Assembly (NCBI RefSeq): GCF_002218195.1
Contig: NZ_CP022336.1
Span: forward strand, 3,095,001-3,159,000
Length of the DNA stretch: 64,000 nt
From: Sphingorhabdus sp. SMR4y
Lineage (GTDB): Bacteria > Pseudomonadota > Alphaproteobacteria > Sphingomonadales > Sphingomonadaceae
Direction: 5' to 3'
Of the stretch, positions 8,143-17,355 are shown in pieces. Position numbers and translations under genes: made by a program. The stretch's first letter is position 1. Each line of letters opens with the position of its first letter. The notes beneath the pieces were generated by a model. It saw nothing but the letters and a program-made list of their open reading frames with translations. It made no database searches and was not told where the DNA came from.

Positions 8143-9003
8143 CTATTCGGCGGCGGCTGCCGCTCTGGCCGGCCGCAGGCTGGTGCCGGCACGCCCGCTA
8201 CGGAAAGCACCCCACCAGGTCAGCGGATTGAGCGTCGTGGTGCCATCAAGCGAGAAGGTGATGAATTCCGCGCGTCCGCCGATATTCTCCCACGGAATCG
8301 CACCGCCGAGGCCCAGCGGGCTGGCGACCCGGCTGTCGGCACTGAGATCGCGGTTGTCGCCGAGCAGATAGACCTGGCCTTCGGGTATCTCGACCGGTGC
8401 CACATCATCGGTATATTGCGGGCCGAGATCGATAATATCATAGCTCACACCATTGGGCAGGGTCTCGCGGAGGATCGGCAGGTTGCAAACCGGGGTGCCG
8501 GCAGCGTCTGTACCGCGCGCGCCGGGAAATTCATTGTCTCCGCACGGGGAATTGGCATCGATCGGCAGCTGCAGATCGGGCTGGACCTCCTGTCTGACCG
8601 CGATGCCGTTGAGGAATATCTGGCCGCCACGCAGCTCGACAATGTCGCCGGGCAGACCGATTACCCGCTTGATATAGTCGCTGCTCTGGTCCCGCGGTGT
8701 CAGGATCACCACGTCGCCACGTTCCGGCAAGCTGCCGAACAGCCGGCCTTCCATGCGCGGGAGGATGTGAAAGGTCGGCGAGACCCAGGACCAGCCATAG
8801 GCATATTTGCTGACAATCAGCCGGTCCCCGACAAGCAGGCCGGGCATCATCGAAACGGAGGGAATGTAGAAAGGCTTGGCGACCAGACTGTGGAAGGCGA
8901 GAACCGCCAGCAACAGCAGGGCAATGCTCTTGAATTCGCCGACCCAGTCGGTCTTCTCCGGTTTTTCGCTGGAGCCGCTGTCTGCGGTTTTATCTATCGA
9001 CAT
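8143..9003 (-). CDS. lepB: Signal peptidase I
   Basis: This 286-aa membrane-anchored serine protease removes signal peptides from exported proteins. One N-terminal transmembrane segment (about residues 26-42) precedes the catalytic serine S51 in PSVSMMPG, a variant of the usual PSGSMxPT. The lysine base is K112 in YIKRVIGLPGD, and the GDNRDLSADSR box lies near residue 216. It is the last gene of the minus-strand group pyrE-pdxJ-acpS-lepB, 36 bases after acpS; lepB next to acpS and pdxJ is common in sphingomonads. Confidence 0.95.
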   Translation of the reverse strand: MSIDKTADSGSSEKPEKTDWVGEFKSIALLLLAVLAFHSLVAKPFYIPSVSMMPGLLVGDRLIVSKYAYGWSWVSPTFHILPRMEGRLFGSLPERGDVVILTPRDQSSDYIKRVIGLPGDIVELRGGQIFLNGIAVRQEVQPDLQLPIDANSPCGDNEFPGARGTDAAGTPVCNLPILRETLPNGVSYDIIDLGPQYTDDVAPVEIPEGQVYLLGDNRDLSADSRVASPLGLGGAIPWENIGGRAEFITFSLDGTTTLNPLTWWGAFRSGRAGTSLRPARAAAAAE

Positions 9004-9039
9004 ATTTGGTCTCTGGTTTCCGGTCCAAGCGCACTGTTG

Positions 9040-9441
9040 CTAGAGCGGATGGGCTTCAATGATCACGAAGGCCTGTGCCCATGGATGATCGTCGGTGAGT
9101 GTGAGGTGAACGAATGTTTCATATCCTGCCGGTGTCAGGGCGTCGAGACGTTTCTTCGCGCCGCCGGTCAGGGCGAGCGTCGGCGCGCCGCTCTTGGCAT
9201 TGATGACGCCGATATCCTTCATGAACACGCCGGCGCGGAAGCCGGTGCCGACGGCTTTGGAATAGGCTTCCTTGGCGGCGAAGCGCTTGGCATAGGTGCC
9301 GGCCTTGGTGAAGGGACGCCGCGCGGCCTTGGCGCGCTCGAGTTCGGTGAAGACGCGATTTTCAAACCGCTCGCCAAAGCGGTCGAGCGAATTCTGGATG
9401 CGCTCGATATTGCAGAGGTCGGAGCCGAGACCGATGATCAT
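9040..9441 (-). CDS. acpS: Holo-[acyl-carrier-protein] synthase
   Basis: AcpS transfers 4'-phosphopantetheine from CoA to apo-ACP, activating fatty acid synthesis. The 133-aa length is typical. The N-terminal [12 protein letters not shown] carries the metal-binding aspartate, and [15 protein letters not shown] carries the second conserved acidic motif. The enzyme is cytosolic. It lies between pdxJ (52 bases upstream) and lepB in what appears to be a single transcription unit. Confidence 0.95.
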   Translation of the reverse strand: MIIGLGSDLCNIERIQNSLDRFGERFENRVFTELERAKAARRPFTKAGTYAKRFAAKEAYSKAVGTGFRAGVFMKDIGVINAKSGAPTLALTGGAKKRLDALTPAGYETFVHLTLTDDHPWAQAFVIIEAHPL

Positions 9442-9493
9442 ATTATGTCCTCCGTGCCGCGTAGAGGCGGGGAGGAAAGATTCTTCGCTATCC

Positions 9494-10228
9494 TCACCGT
9501 GCTTCGTCCATCAATTCGCGCATCTGGCGGATGCTGCCGTCAAGCCCGCTGAATATCGCTTCGCCGATCAGAAAATGGCCGATGTTCAGTTCCTTCAGTT
9601 GCGGGATGGCGGCGATCGGGACGACATTGTCGAAGGTCAGCCCGTGTCCGGCGTGCGGCTCGATACCGTTTTTCGCCGCCAGGGCCGCGGCATCGGCGAT
9701 CCGGCGCAGTTCGGCCTCGCGTTCGGCTCCGGTGACCTCGGCATAATGGCCGGTGTGAAATTCGACCACCGGCGCGCCGAGGCGGATGGCGGCCTCGATC
9801 TGGCGGGGGTCGGGTTCGATGAACAGGCTGACCCGGATATTCGCCTCTTTCAGCTGGCCGACAAAATCGGTCAGCCGGTTGTGCTGACCGGCGGCATCCA
9901 GCCCGCCTTCGGTGGTCCGTTCTTCCCGGTTTTCCGGAACGATGCAGGCAGCGTGCGGCTGGTGCCGCAGCGCTATGGCCAGCATCTCGTCGGTTGCCGC
10001 CATTTCCAGATTGAGCGGAATGGTGAGCTTTTCCATCAGCACGCTGAGATCATCGTCGCGGATATGGCGGCGGTCTTCGCGGAGATGGGCGGTGATGCCG
10101 TCAGCGCCGGCTTCTGCGGCCATCAGCGCCGCGCGCACCGGTTCGGGATGATCGCCGCCGCGTGCGTTGCGGATAGTGGCAACATGGTCGATGTTGACGC
10201 CGAGCCGGAGGGAGTTGGCGTCGCTCAC
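9494..10228 (-). CDS. pdxJ: Pyridoxine 5'-phosphate synthase
   Basis: This is the last step of the DXP-dependent vitamin B6 pathway, condensing 1-deoxyxylulose 5-phosphate with 3-amino-2-oxopropyl phosphate. It has 244 aa, with the signature [17 protein letters not shown] near the N-terminus, the [14 protein letters not shown] block with conserved H and R, and GHGLTFDNV towards the C-terminus. The start codon overlaps the pyrE stop by four bases, so the two are translationally coupled. Confidence 0.95.
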   Translation of the reverse strand: MSDANSLRLGVNIDHVATIRNARGGDHPEPVRAALMAAEAGADGITAHLREDRRHIRDDDLSVLMEKLTIPLNLEMAATDEMLAIALRHQPHAACIVPENREERTTEGGLDAAGQHNRLTDFVGQLKEANIRVSLFIEPDPRQIEAAIRLGAPVVEFHTGHYAEVTGAEREAELRRIADAAALAAKNGIEPHAGHGLTFDNVVPIAAIPQLKELNIGHFLIGEAIFSGLDGSIRQMRELMDEAR

Positions 10229-10818
10229 GCCGATGCGGGTTCCGCGCGGCTGCCCGGTTTGGTCGCCGGTATGGCGGCCAGATCGGCGGGGACTTCATCG
10301 GCCGCATAAGAGGGCACGTCCAGCGTCACCAGCGGGAAGAAGGGGACATCAAATTGCGCGGCTCCATTGGAACGGTCGACAAGCGCCCCGGCGGCAATGA
10401 CATCGCCGCCGGCGTTCCGGATCGCCTGTATCGCTTCGCGCGAAGACAGGCCGGTGGTGACGACATCTTCCATCATCAGCACTTTCTGGCCAGGCTCCAG
10501 CCGAAAACCGCGACGCAGTTCGAATGTGCCTTCCGGCCGTTCGAGAAACAGCGCATCCAGGCCAAGCGAACGGCCCATTTCATGGCCGATAATGACGCCA
10601 CCCATTGCCGGAGACACCACGATATCGATCGAGCGCCTGATATTCTGCGGGATCTGGGCCGTCAGGGCGTCGGCGACGCGGGCTGCCCGCGCCGGGTTCA
10701 TCAACAGCCGCGCGCACTGCAGATATTTGCTGCTATGGCGTCCGGACGAGAGGATGAAATGGCCCTGCAGCAAGGCGTCACAGCTTCGGAATTCGGCTAA
10801 AATCTCGTCTTCTGTCAA
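10225..10818 (-). CDS. pyrE: Orotate phosphoribosyltransferase
   Basis: PyrE converts orotate and PRPP to OMP in pyrimidine synthesis. It has 197 aa. The PRPP-binding loop is the [11 protein letters not shown] segment (about residues 94-104), preceded by a PAMGG loop. The [10 protein letters not shown]-terminal block is typical of this alphaproteobacterial form. It is first in the minus-strand group, with a four-base overlap into pdxJ. The 239-base gap upstream is shared with the divergent cytochrome oxidase operon. Confidence 0.93.
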   Translation of the reverse strand: MTEDEILAEFRSCDALLQGHFILSSGRHSSKYLQCARLLMNPARAARVADALTAQIPQNIRRSIDIVVSPAMGGVIIGHEMGRSLGLDALFLERPEGTFELRRGFRLEPGQKVLMMEDVVTTGLSSREAIQAIRNAGGDVIAAGALVDRSNGAAQFDVPFFPLVTLDVPSYAADEVPADLAAIPATKPGSRAEPASA

Positions 10819-10925
10819 TGTTTCATCCCGCTCTATTTATCTTCCTTCTGCCCAAATGGGCATATTGCGACTGCATTGCCAGAAAAATTAAAGGCAAAAA
10901 ACTGAAAAAATATCTATTCGGTAGC

Positions 10926-10954
10926 TTGAGGCTGGCGGCAACCATGCCTATAAG
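10926..10954 (+). promoter_or_regulatory. Candidate promoter of the cytochrome oxidase operon
   Basis: TTGAGG (10926-10931), a 17-base spacer and TATAAG (10949-10954) face ctaC, leaving an untranslated leader of about 100 bases. The surrounding 10850-10920 stretch is clearly AT-rich. The match is by eye only. Confidence 0.4.
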
Positions 10955-11057
10955 CCGCCGCAATCGGACTATTCCGGACGCGGGCTTTGTGATTCCAATT
11001 GCCGAGCCATCGCCGGAAAACTACCGAAACTTGGGGTAAGATAGGGTTGAGCGATAT

Positions 11058-12083
11058 ATGACTCATTTTGTGAAAGCTTGGATTCTGGCCATCGGCCTGA
11101 TTCTCACGCCAACAGCATTGTCGGCGCAGGAAGCGTTGCCGGCAGCGCCGTCCGTAGAACCGGCGGCCAGCAGCGAACTGGAAGCGGCGGATGCTCCGGC
11201 AGCAGCCGAAGCCACTGCGTCCGGTCTCGATCCGGCTCTATATACCCCGATGAAACCAACGCCGGGCGTTGGCATGCCGGTCAATGGCGGCATTGATTTC
11301 CAGGAACAGTTTAGCGAAACCGGCCAGACGGCCCACTGGATCAACAATGCGATCCTGGTCCCGATGATGGTTGGCGTCAGCCTGGTCGTTCTCGGACTGC
11401 TGTTCTGGGTCGTCCTGCGTTTTCGTCGCGGTGCCAACCCCGAACCGTCGAAAACGACGCATAATACATTCATCGAAATTATCTGGACGGTTATTCCGGT
11501 TCTGATCCTCGTGGTCATCGCCGTTCCGTCGATCAGCCTTCTGGCCCGCCAGTTCGAGCCGGCACCGGAAGAGGCGTTGACCGTGAAAATCACGGGATAT
11601 CAGTGGTATTGGGGGTATAGCTATCCCGACAATGGTGATTTCGAAATCATCTCCAACATGCTTTCCGAAGAAGAATCGGAAGCGCGCGGCGAGCCGTATC
11701 AGCTGGCTGCTGACAACCGGATGGTCATTCCGGTTGGCAAGCCTGTCAAGCTGCTGATTACCGCGGCTGACGTCATTCACAGCTTTGCCATTCCTTCGGC
11801 GTGGTTCAAGCTGGATGCGGTTCCTGGCCGGATCAACGAGAAAGTGCTGCAGATTGACCGTGAGGGTGTTTACTATGGCCAGTGTTCCGAACTTTGCGGC
11901 GCACGGCACGGCTTCATGCCGATCACGGTGGAAGTGCTCTCGGAAGAGAAATTCAACAACTGGGTTCTCGCCAATGGCGGTACGGTGAAAGGCGCGGCAG
12001 CCGAGCCTGCTGCGACCGACGCTGCTGCCGACGAAGCGACCACCGAAATTGCGGCTGCTGATGCAGCTGCTGCGACCAACTGA
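11058..12083 (+). CDS. ctaC: Cytochrome c oxidase subunit II
   Basis: This is the CuA-carrying subunit of an aa3-type oxidase, accepting electrons from cytochrome c at the periplasmic face. It has 341 aa with a signal sequence, an Ala/Glu-rich linker, two transmembrane helices (about residues 95-117 and 138-160), and a periplasmic cupredoxin domain. The CuA ligands are visible in [13 protein letters not shown]276, C280, H284 and M287, with an upstream histidine in [10 protein letters not shown]. An Ala-rich acidic tail extends the C-terminus beyond the usual length. It is the first gene of the oxidase operon and is followed by ctaD after 11 bases. Confidence 0.96.
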   Translation: MTHFVKAWILAIGLILTPTALSAQEALPAAPSVEPAASSELEAADAPAAAEATASGLDPALYTPMKPTPGVGMPVNGGIDFQEQFSETGQTAHWINNAILVPMMVGVSLVVLGLLFWVVLRFRRGANPEPSKTTHNTFIEIIWTVIPVLILVVIAVPSISLLARQFEPAPEEALTVKITGYQWYWGYSYPDNGDFEIISNMLSEEESEARGEPYQLAADNRMVIPVGKPVKLLITAADVIHSFAIPSAWFKLDAVPGRINEKVLQIDREGVYYGQCSELCGARHGFMPITVEVLSEEKFNNWVLANGGTVKGAAAEPAATDAAADEATTEIAAADAAAATN

Positions 12084-12094
12084 GGGTTAGAGCA

Positions 12095-13756
12095 ATGACA
12101 ACAATCACAGCAGATGGCCATATCGACGATCACGCGCATGACGCGGATCACAAGCCGGCCTTTTTCCAGCGCTGGTTCATGTCGACCAACCACAAGGACA
12201 TCGGCACACTCTATCTGATCTTCGCGATTGTCGCGGGTATCATCGGTGGTGCCATTTCCGGTCTGATGCGTCTCGAACTGGCTGAGCCAGGCATCCAGTA
12301 TCTGCAGGCCTGGGCGAGCATTTCCAACGGCAGCGAAGCGTCGATGGATCAGGCCTATCACCTGTGGAACGTGCTGATTACCGCGCACGGCCTGATCATG
12401 GTCTTCTTCATGGTCATGCCGGCAATGATCGGCGGTTTTGGTAACTGGTTCGTGCCGCTGATGATCGGTGCGCCGGACATGGCCTTTCCGCGGATGAACA
12501 ATGTCAGCTTCTGGCTGCTGGTTCCCGCGTTCCTGTTGCTCCTCGGCTCCTCTTTCGTGCCGGGTGGTACCGGTAACGGTGCCGGCACCGGCTGGACGGT
12601 TTACGCGCCGCTCTCGACGAGCGGTTCGGTTGGCCCGGCGGTAGATATGGCGATTCTATCGCTCCATCTTGCCGGTGCATCCTCGATCCTCGGTGCAATC
12701 AACTTCATCACCACCATCTTCAATATGCGCGCGCCGGGCATGACCCTGCACAAAATGCCGCTCTTCGTCTGGTCGGTTCTGGTAACCGCATTCCTGCTGC
12801 TTCTCGCGCTTCCTGTGCTTGCCGCAGCGATTACGATGCTGCTTACCGACCGTAATTTCGGCACGACCTTCTATGATGCGGCCGGTGGCGGTGATCCGGT
12901 CCTGTACCAGCATCTGTTCTGGTTCTTCGGTCATCCTGAAGTCTATATCATGATCCTGCCCGGTTTCGGCATGATCAGCCATATCGTCGCGACCTTCAGT
13001 CGCAAGCCGGTCTTCGGCTATCTCGGCATGGCCTATGCCATGGTTGCCATCGGTGTGGTCGGCTTCGTCGTCTGGGCGCACCACATGTTCACCACCGGCA
13101 TGTCGGTTAACGTGAAAATGTATTTCACCGCAGCCACCATGGTGATCGCGGTGCCGACCGGCATCAAGATCTTCTCGTGGATCGCGACCATGTGGGGCGG
13201 TTCGATGACCTTCAAGACGCCGATGATTTGGGCCCTGGGCTTCATCTTCATGTTCACCGTTGGTGGCGTGACCGGCGTTGTGCTGGCCAATGGCGGTATC
13301 GATGACAATCTGCACGACACTTATTATGTGGTGGCGCACTTCCACTATGTGCTGTCGCTGGGTGCGGTCTTCTCGATCTTCGCCGGCTTCTATTACTGGT
13401 TCCCGAAAATGTCGGGACGGATGTACAGCGAACTGCTGGGGCAGCTCCACTTCTGGATATTCTTCATCGGCGTGAACATCCTGTTCTTCCCGCAGCATTT
13501 CCTCGGACAGCAGGGCATGCCACGGCGCTATGCCGACTATCCGGAGCAGTTTGCTTACTGGAACCAGATCAGCTCGATCGGCTATGCCGTGATGCTGGTC
13601 GGCGTGCTGATCTTCTTCGTGAACATCGGATGGTCGTTGCTGGCTGGCCGCAAGGCGGAAGGCAATTACTGGGGCGAAGGCGCAACGACGCTGGAATGGA
13701 CCCTGACCAGCCCGCCGCCGTTCCACCAGTTCGAAACGCTGCCTCAGATCAAGTGA
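12095..13756 (+). CDS. ctaD: Cytochrome c oxidase subunit I
   Basis: This is the catalytic subunit holding heme a and the heme a3-CuB centre that reduces O2 to water. It has 553 aa and 12 membrane helices. Signature elements include [12 protein letters not shown] (heme a ligand), [17 protein letters not shown] with the CuB histidine cross-linked to tyrosine, WAHHMFTTG (the CuB histidine pair) and [14 protein letters not shown] (heme a and a3 histidines). The YI.E/P type D- and K-channel residues fit an A-type oxidase. It follows ctaC in the operon. Confidence 0.97.
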   Translation: MTTITADGHIDDHAHDADHKPAFFQRWFMSTNHKDIGTLYLIFAIVAGIIGGAISGLMRLELAEPGIQYLQAWASISNGSEASMDQAYHLWNVLITAHGLIMVFFMVMPAMIGGFGNWFVPLMIGAPDMAFPRMNNVSFWLLVPAFLLLLGSSFVPGGTGNGAGTGWTVYAPLSTSGSVGPAVDMAILSLHLAGASSILGAINFITTIFNMRAPGMTLHKMPLFVWSVLVTAFLLLLALPVLAAAITMLLTDRNFGTTFYDAAGGGDPVLYQHLFWFFGHPEVYIMILPGFGMISHIVATFSRKPVFGYLGMAYAMVAIGVVGFVVWAHHMFTTGMSVNVKMYFTAATMVIAVPTGIKIFSWIATMWGGSMTFKTPMIWALGFIFMFTVGGVTGVVLANGGIDDNLHDTYYVVAHFHYVLSLGAVFSIFAGFYYWFPKMSGRMYSELLGQLHFWIFFIGVNILFFPQHFLGQQGMPRRYADYPEQFAYWNQISSIGYAVMLVGVLIFFVNIGWSLLAGRKAEGNYWGEGATTLEWTLTSPPPFHQFETLPQIK

Positions 13757-13788
13757 TCTGAGAATCAACCGGTAGCTTGGAAAGCAAA

Positions 13789-14694
13789 ATGACCACTGCG
13801 TCGCAAACCATACAAGGCCTGGCCAGCGCGAAGGATCTCTTCGCGCTGACCAAGCCGCGCGTGATGTCGCTGGTCATTTTCACTGCTCTTTGTGGTTTGC
13901 TGGCAGCGCCGGGTACGATTCACCCGGTCATCGGCTTCACTGCAATACTCGCGATCAGCCTTGGCGCAGGGGCTTCGGCCGCGCTCAACCAATGGTATGA
14001 AGCCGATATCGATGCAGTGATGAAGCGGACGCAGGGCCGGCCACTGCCTGCCGGGCGGATGGATCGCGAAACCGCGCTGCATTTCGGCATTGGCCTTTCG
14101 GTCTTCTCGGTTTTGCTGATGGGCGTCGCGGTCAACTGGTTCAGTGCGATCTTTCTCGCCTTCTCGATTTTCTTCTATGCCGTCGTCTATACCATCTGGC
14201 TGAAGCGCAGCACTGCGCAGAATATCGTGATCGGCGGTGCCGCCGGGGCGTTTCCGCCAGCAATCGGCTGGGCGGCTGTGACCGGTGATGTGACGTTGAT
14301 GCCGATATTGCTGTTCGCCATCATCTTTTTCTGGACACCGCCGCATTTCTGGGCGCTCGCGTTGTTTGTGAACAGCGATTATTCCAAGGCGGGCATTCCG
14401 ATGATGCCGGTGGTTGCCGGCCGGCAGTCGACCCGCACGCAGATTTTCGGTTACAGCCTGATCCTGGCAGCGGTAGCCATCGCGCCTTTCGCTCTTGGTC
14501 TGGCCGGGCCGGTCTACGGCGGCGCATCGATCGTGCTCAGCACAATATTCTGTGTGTTCTCCTGGCAGGTTGGGCGCAGCAAAACCACCGAACCGGAAGA
14601 CATGGCGGCGGAAAAGCGCCTGTTCAAATTCTCGATCCTGTATCTCTTCGCGCTGTTCGCAGCGGTTGTCGCGGACCGGATGATATTCGCATGA
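13789..14694 (+). CDS. ctaB: Protoheme IX farnesyltransferase (heme o synthase)
   Basis: CtaB adds a farnesyl group to heme b to form heme o, the precursor of heme a for the oxidase encoded alongside. This membrane UbiA-family prenyltransferase has 301 aa. The first Asp-rich motif is [20 protein letters not shown] and the second is near [17 protein letters not shown]. The start is set at ATG 13789 because GGAAAG precedes it closely; a TTG at 13777 would add four residues. The stop overlaps the next small gene by four bases. Confidence 0.95.
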   Translation: MTTASQTIQGLASAKDLFALTKPRVMSLVIFTALCGLLAAPGTIHPVIGFTAILAISLGAGASAALNQWYEADIDAVMKRTQGRPLPAGRMDRETALHFGIGLSVFSVLLMGVAVNWFSAIFLAFSIFFYAVVYTIWLKRSTAQNIVIGGAAGAFPPAIGWAAVTGDVTLMPILLFAIIFFWTPPHFWALALFVNSDYSKAGIPMMPVVAGRQSTRTQIFGYSLILAAVAIAPFALGLAGPVYGGASIVLSTIFCVFSWQVGRSKTTEPEDMAAEKRLFKFSILYLFALFAAVVADRMIFA

Positions 14695-14852
14695 GCAAGC
14701 CGGATGGAGATAGAGCGCCGATGAGCCCGGAAGAGCAGAAAGCCTATCAGGCGCGCCAGAAGCATCGGGCGATCATATTGGCCGGTCTGCTCGGCTTCAT
14801 GGTCGTGCTGTTCTACTTTATCACCATCGTCAAAATCGGGACGGCCTCCTGA
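14691..14852 (+). CDS. Small single-pass membrane protein of the cta operon (CoxF-like)
   Basis: This 53-aa ORF starts within the ctaB stop (ATGA overlap) and its TGA overlaps the ctaG start (TGATG), so translation is coupled on both sides. The N-terminal half is charged ([16 protein letters not shown]), followed by one transmembrane helix (about residues 29-47) and a short tail. A small protein of this design at this position in alphaproteobacterial oxidase operons is often annotated CoxF or as a hypothetical oxidase accessory. The assignment rests on position and topology. Confidence 0.75.
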   Translation: MSKPDGDRAPMSPEEQKAYQARQKHRAIILAGLLGFMVVLFYFITIVKIGTAS

Positions 14853-15439
14853 TGACAACTGCCCAGGCCACTCTCTCGAACAAGAACCGGCGCAGCGGCA
14901 TGATGGCTGCGCTCATGGGACTGGGCATGCTCGGACTGGGCTTTGCCGCAGTGCCTTTATATGACGTGTTCTGCCGGGTCACCGGCTATGGCGGAACGAC
15001 GCAGCGAGTCGATGCCGCGCAGGCAGCCACGGTGCAGACCAGCAGTCAGGTGATGTCGATCCGTTTCGATTCCAACGTCAATTCGGCGTTGCCCTGGTCG
15101 TTCAAGCCGGAGCAGGCGGTCGATCATGTTACCGTCGGCGCTCGCGACATGGCGATCTTCATTGCGACCAATAACGGCGACGAGCCGGTTGTCGGCACGG
15201 CGACATTCAACGTGACGCCGCTGCTGGCCGGTCAATATTTCAACAAGGTCCAGTGTTTCTGCTTCAGCGAGCAGGTCCTGAAGCCGGGAGAAACGGTGCG
15301 GATGCCGGTTCTCTATTATGTTGATCCGGCGATCATGGATGATCCGGAAACCAAGGACATCAAGGAAATTACACTTAGCTACACCTTTTACCGTTCAACC
15401 GACCAGCAGGCGCTGGACGCCGGTGCGGGCGACAGCTAA
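14852..15439 (+). CDS. ctaG: Cytochrome c oxidase assembly protein CtaG/Cox11
   Basis: CtaG delivers copper to the CuB site of subunit I. It has 195 aa with one N-terminal membrane anchor (about residues 15-35) and a periplasmic beta-sandwich domain. The copper-binding CFCFSEQ motif is present near residue 134, with a further cysteine in YDVFCRVTGYGG and a GEP/PVLYYVDP region typical of Cox11. It lies between the small CoxF-like gene and ctaE, as in other alphaproteobacteria. Confidence 0.95.
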   Translation: MTTAQATLSNKNRRSGMMAALMGLGMLGLGFAAVPLYDVFCRVTGYGGTTQRVDAAQAATVQTSSQVMSIRFDSNVNSALPWSFKPEQAVDHVTVGARDMAIFIATNNGDEPVVGTATFNVTPLLAGQYFNKVQCFCFSEQVLKPGETVRMPVLYYVDPAIMDDPETKDIKEITLSYTFYRSTDQQALDAGAGDS

Positions 15440-15471
15440 GAAACATTCGAGAGTAAGGTTAGGGAAAAATT

Positions 15472-16338
15472 ATGGCCGGTGCCAAAAATCATGATTATCA
15501 CATTCTGCCGCCAGACATCTGGCCGCTAGTCGGTTCGTTTTCTGCCTTTGTCATGGCCATTGGCGGCATTCGCTGGATGCACAGCGATATCTATGCATTC
15601 GGCCCGCTGCTCTTCGCGATCGGCACATCGGCTGTCGCGCTGACTTTCTATGCATGGTGGTCCAACGTGATCAAGGAAGCCCACGCCGGCGACCATACGC
15701 CGGTGGTGCAGTTGCATCTGCGTTACGGCATGATCCTGTTCATCGCGTCGGAAGTCATGTTCTTCGTCGGCTGGTTCTGGGCCTGGTTCGATTTCTCGCT
15801 GTTCCCTCAGCCGATCGAACTGGTTGATGGCATTACCACCAACTATATCGGCCAGGAGGGTGCTGCGGCGCTGCTGCAATGGCCGCCCAAGGGCATTGAG
15901 GTTCTCAATGCTTTCGAACTGCCGCTGCTCAACACGATGATCCTGTTGTGCTCCGGCACCACGATCACCTGGGCGCACCACTCGCTGCTGCATGGCGACC
16001 GCAAGAGCATGATCACCGGCCTGTGGCTGACGATCATTCTGGGTGTTTTGTTCTCTTTCATCCAGGCCTATGAATATAGCGTAGCGCCATTCCCGTTCGC
16101 CGGAATCAATTACAGCTCGGCTTTCTACATGGCGACCGGTTTCCACGGCTTCCACGTTCTGGTCGGTACGATCTTCCTGATCGTCTGTCTGGCCCGGGCC
16201 TATAAGGGCCACTTCACCCCGAAACAGCATTTCGGTTTTGAAGCGGCTGCCTGGTACTGGCATTTTGTCGATGTGGTCTGGTTGTTCCTGTTCGTCGTCG
16301 TCTATGTCTGGGGCGGCTGGGGCGCACCGGTCCACTAG
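15472..16338 (+). CDS. ctaE: Cytochrome c oxidase subunit III
   Basis: This is the structural subunit III of the aa3 oxidase, 288 aa with seven predicted membrane helices and no redox centre. Recognisable blocks are the N-terminal HDYHILPPDIWPL, SEVMFFVGWFWAW with the conserved glutamate, the THAHHSL-like TWAHHSLLHGDR, GFHGFHVLVGTIFL and the C-terminal WYWHFVDVVWLFLF. It is the last core subunit of the operon. A strong hairpin with a T-run lies 28 bases after the stop. Confidence 0.96.
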   Translation: MAGAKNHDYHILPPDIWPLVGSFSAFVMAIGGIRWMHSDIYAFGPLLFAIGTSAVALTFYAWWSNVIKEAHAGDHTPVVQLHLRYGMILFIASEVMFFVGWFWAWFDFSLFPQPIELVDGITTNYIGQEGAAALLQWPPKGIEVLNAFELPLLNTMILLCSGTTITWAHHSLLHGDRKSMITGLWLTIILGVLFSFIQAYEYSVAPFPFAGINYSSAFYMATGFHGFHVLVGTIFLIVCLARAYKGHFTPKQHFGFEAAAWYWHFVDVVWLFLFVVVYVWGGWGAPVH

Positions 16339-16347
16339 GCCAGCGCG

Positions 16348-16740
16348 TTGACCGATACCGAAAATGAAAAAGGGCAGCCGGATGTTCTTCCTGCTGCCCT
16401 TTTTGGTCTCTGCCCCCGTTGCGGGCAAAAGACGCTGTTCGCCAATCTGACGAGATTCTCGGACAATTGCCGGGCCTGCGGACTCGACTATAGCGTGTAT
16501 AATGTCGGGGACGGTCCGGCGGCCTTTCTGACATTGATTGTCGGAGCCGTGATCCTGGGACTGGCACTTGCAATCGAGGCGAATTTCCATCCGTCGATCT
16601 GGGTGCATATCATGCTCTGGGTTCCGCTTACCGTCGCCGCGGTGGTTGGTTCTCTGCGCGTGTCCAAGGCATTGTTGCTGATTCTCGAACATCGTAATCA
16701 GGCCCGGGAAGGCAGTATCGACGGTGGCGAGGCCCCATGA
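16348..16740 (+). CDS. DUF983 family membrane protein
   Basis: This 130-aa protein has an N-terminal zinc-ribbon-like pair (CPRCG at C22/C25 and CRACG about 19 residues later) followed by two membrane helices. That is the DUF983 layout, often found next to cytochrome oxidase assembly genes in alphaproteobacteria; its function is not established. The start is a TTG at 16348; no in-frame ATG or GTG gives the full zinc motif. Codons 7-19 lie on a terminator-like hairpin. The stop overlaps surf1 by four bases. Confidence 0.8.
   Translation: MTDTENEKGQPDVLPAALFGLCPRCGQKTLFANLTRFSDNCRACGLDYSVYNVGDGPAAFLTLIVGAVILGLALAIEANFHPSIWVHIMLWVPLTVAAVVGSLRVSKALLLILEHRNQAREGSIDGGEAP
16367..16404 (+). terminator. 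Strong intrinsic-terminator hairpin inside the start of the DUF983 gene
   Basis: A perfect 12-bp stem (AAAAAGGGCAGC with GCTGCCCTTTTT) with a 14-base loop is followed by the stem's own five Ts. This is the expected shape of a rho-independent terminator for the cta operon, yet it lies inside codons of DUF983. Partial read-through or attenuation towards surf1 and thrC is a reasonable reading. Confidence 0.65.
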
Positions 16741-17342
16741 CCAGGCGCTTGCCGATCCTCGGGACGATCCTGGTCCTCGCCGCTGTGGCGATCATGACCG
16801 GGCTTGGCATCTGGCAGCTGCAGCGGGCCGAATGGAAGAACAGTCTGCTGGCTACCTACGCGGCTGCATCGGATTTGCCCGCTATTGCCTATCCGGCCGT
16901 ACCCGACGAGGATGACGCGCCCTATTTCCGGAAATCGAGCGTCAACTGTCTGGAAGTCATCGGCTGGCGCTCTACCAGTGGCCGCAACGCCAGCGGCCAG
17001 TCGGGATGGGCCCATATTGCCCAGTGCCGCACCGCCGGGGCGGAAGGCCCGGGCGCGCAAGTCGTTGCCGGCTGGTCGACCCGGCCGGACAATCCGCAAT
17101 GGTCGGGCGGCACGGTTGATGGCATCATTGCCCCGGACAGCCAGTATGTCATCCGTCTTGTGGCCAGCGAACCGGTGGCGGGGCTGCAGAAAAGCCAGCC
17201 GCCGGCGCTGGAAGATGTTCCCAATAATCACATGTCCTATGCGGTGCAGTGGTTTCTCTTTGCGGCTATCGCGCTGGTGATTTTCCTGCTGGCGTTACGC
17301 GGTCGCAACAAGAGCGTTGCCCAATCCGGCAACTTGTCCTAA
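16737..17342 (+). CDS. SURF1 family cytochrome oxidase assembly protein
   Basis: SURF1 proteins help insert heme a into subunit I. This one has 201 aa with a membrane helix at each end (about residues 5-22 and 167-185) and a periplasmic domain between them. The N-terminal GIWQLQRAEWKNSLL and the C-terminal NNHMSYAVQWFLFA motifs are diagnostic. It is slightly short for the family (usually 220-250). It overlaps DUF983 by four bases, and thrC begins 14 bases after its stop. Confidence 0.9.
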   Translation: MTRRLPILGTILVLAAVAIMTGLGIWQLQRAEWKNSLLATYAAASDLPAIAYPAVPDEDDAPYFRKSSVNCLEVIGWRSTSGRNASGQSGWAHIAQCRTAGAEGPGAQVVAGWSTRPDNPQWSGGTVDGIIAPDSQYVIRLVASEPVAGLQKSQPPALEDVPNNHMSYAVQWFLFAAIALVIFLLALRGRNKSVAQSGNLS

Positions 17343-17355
17343 CCCGCTCGCCATC

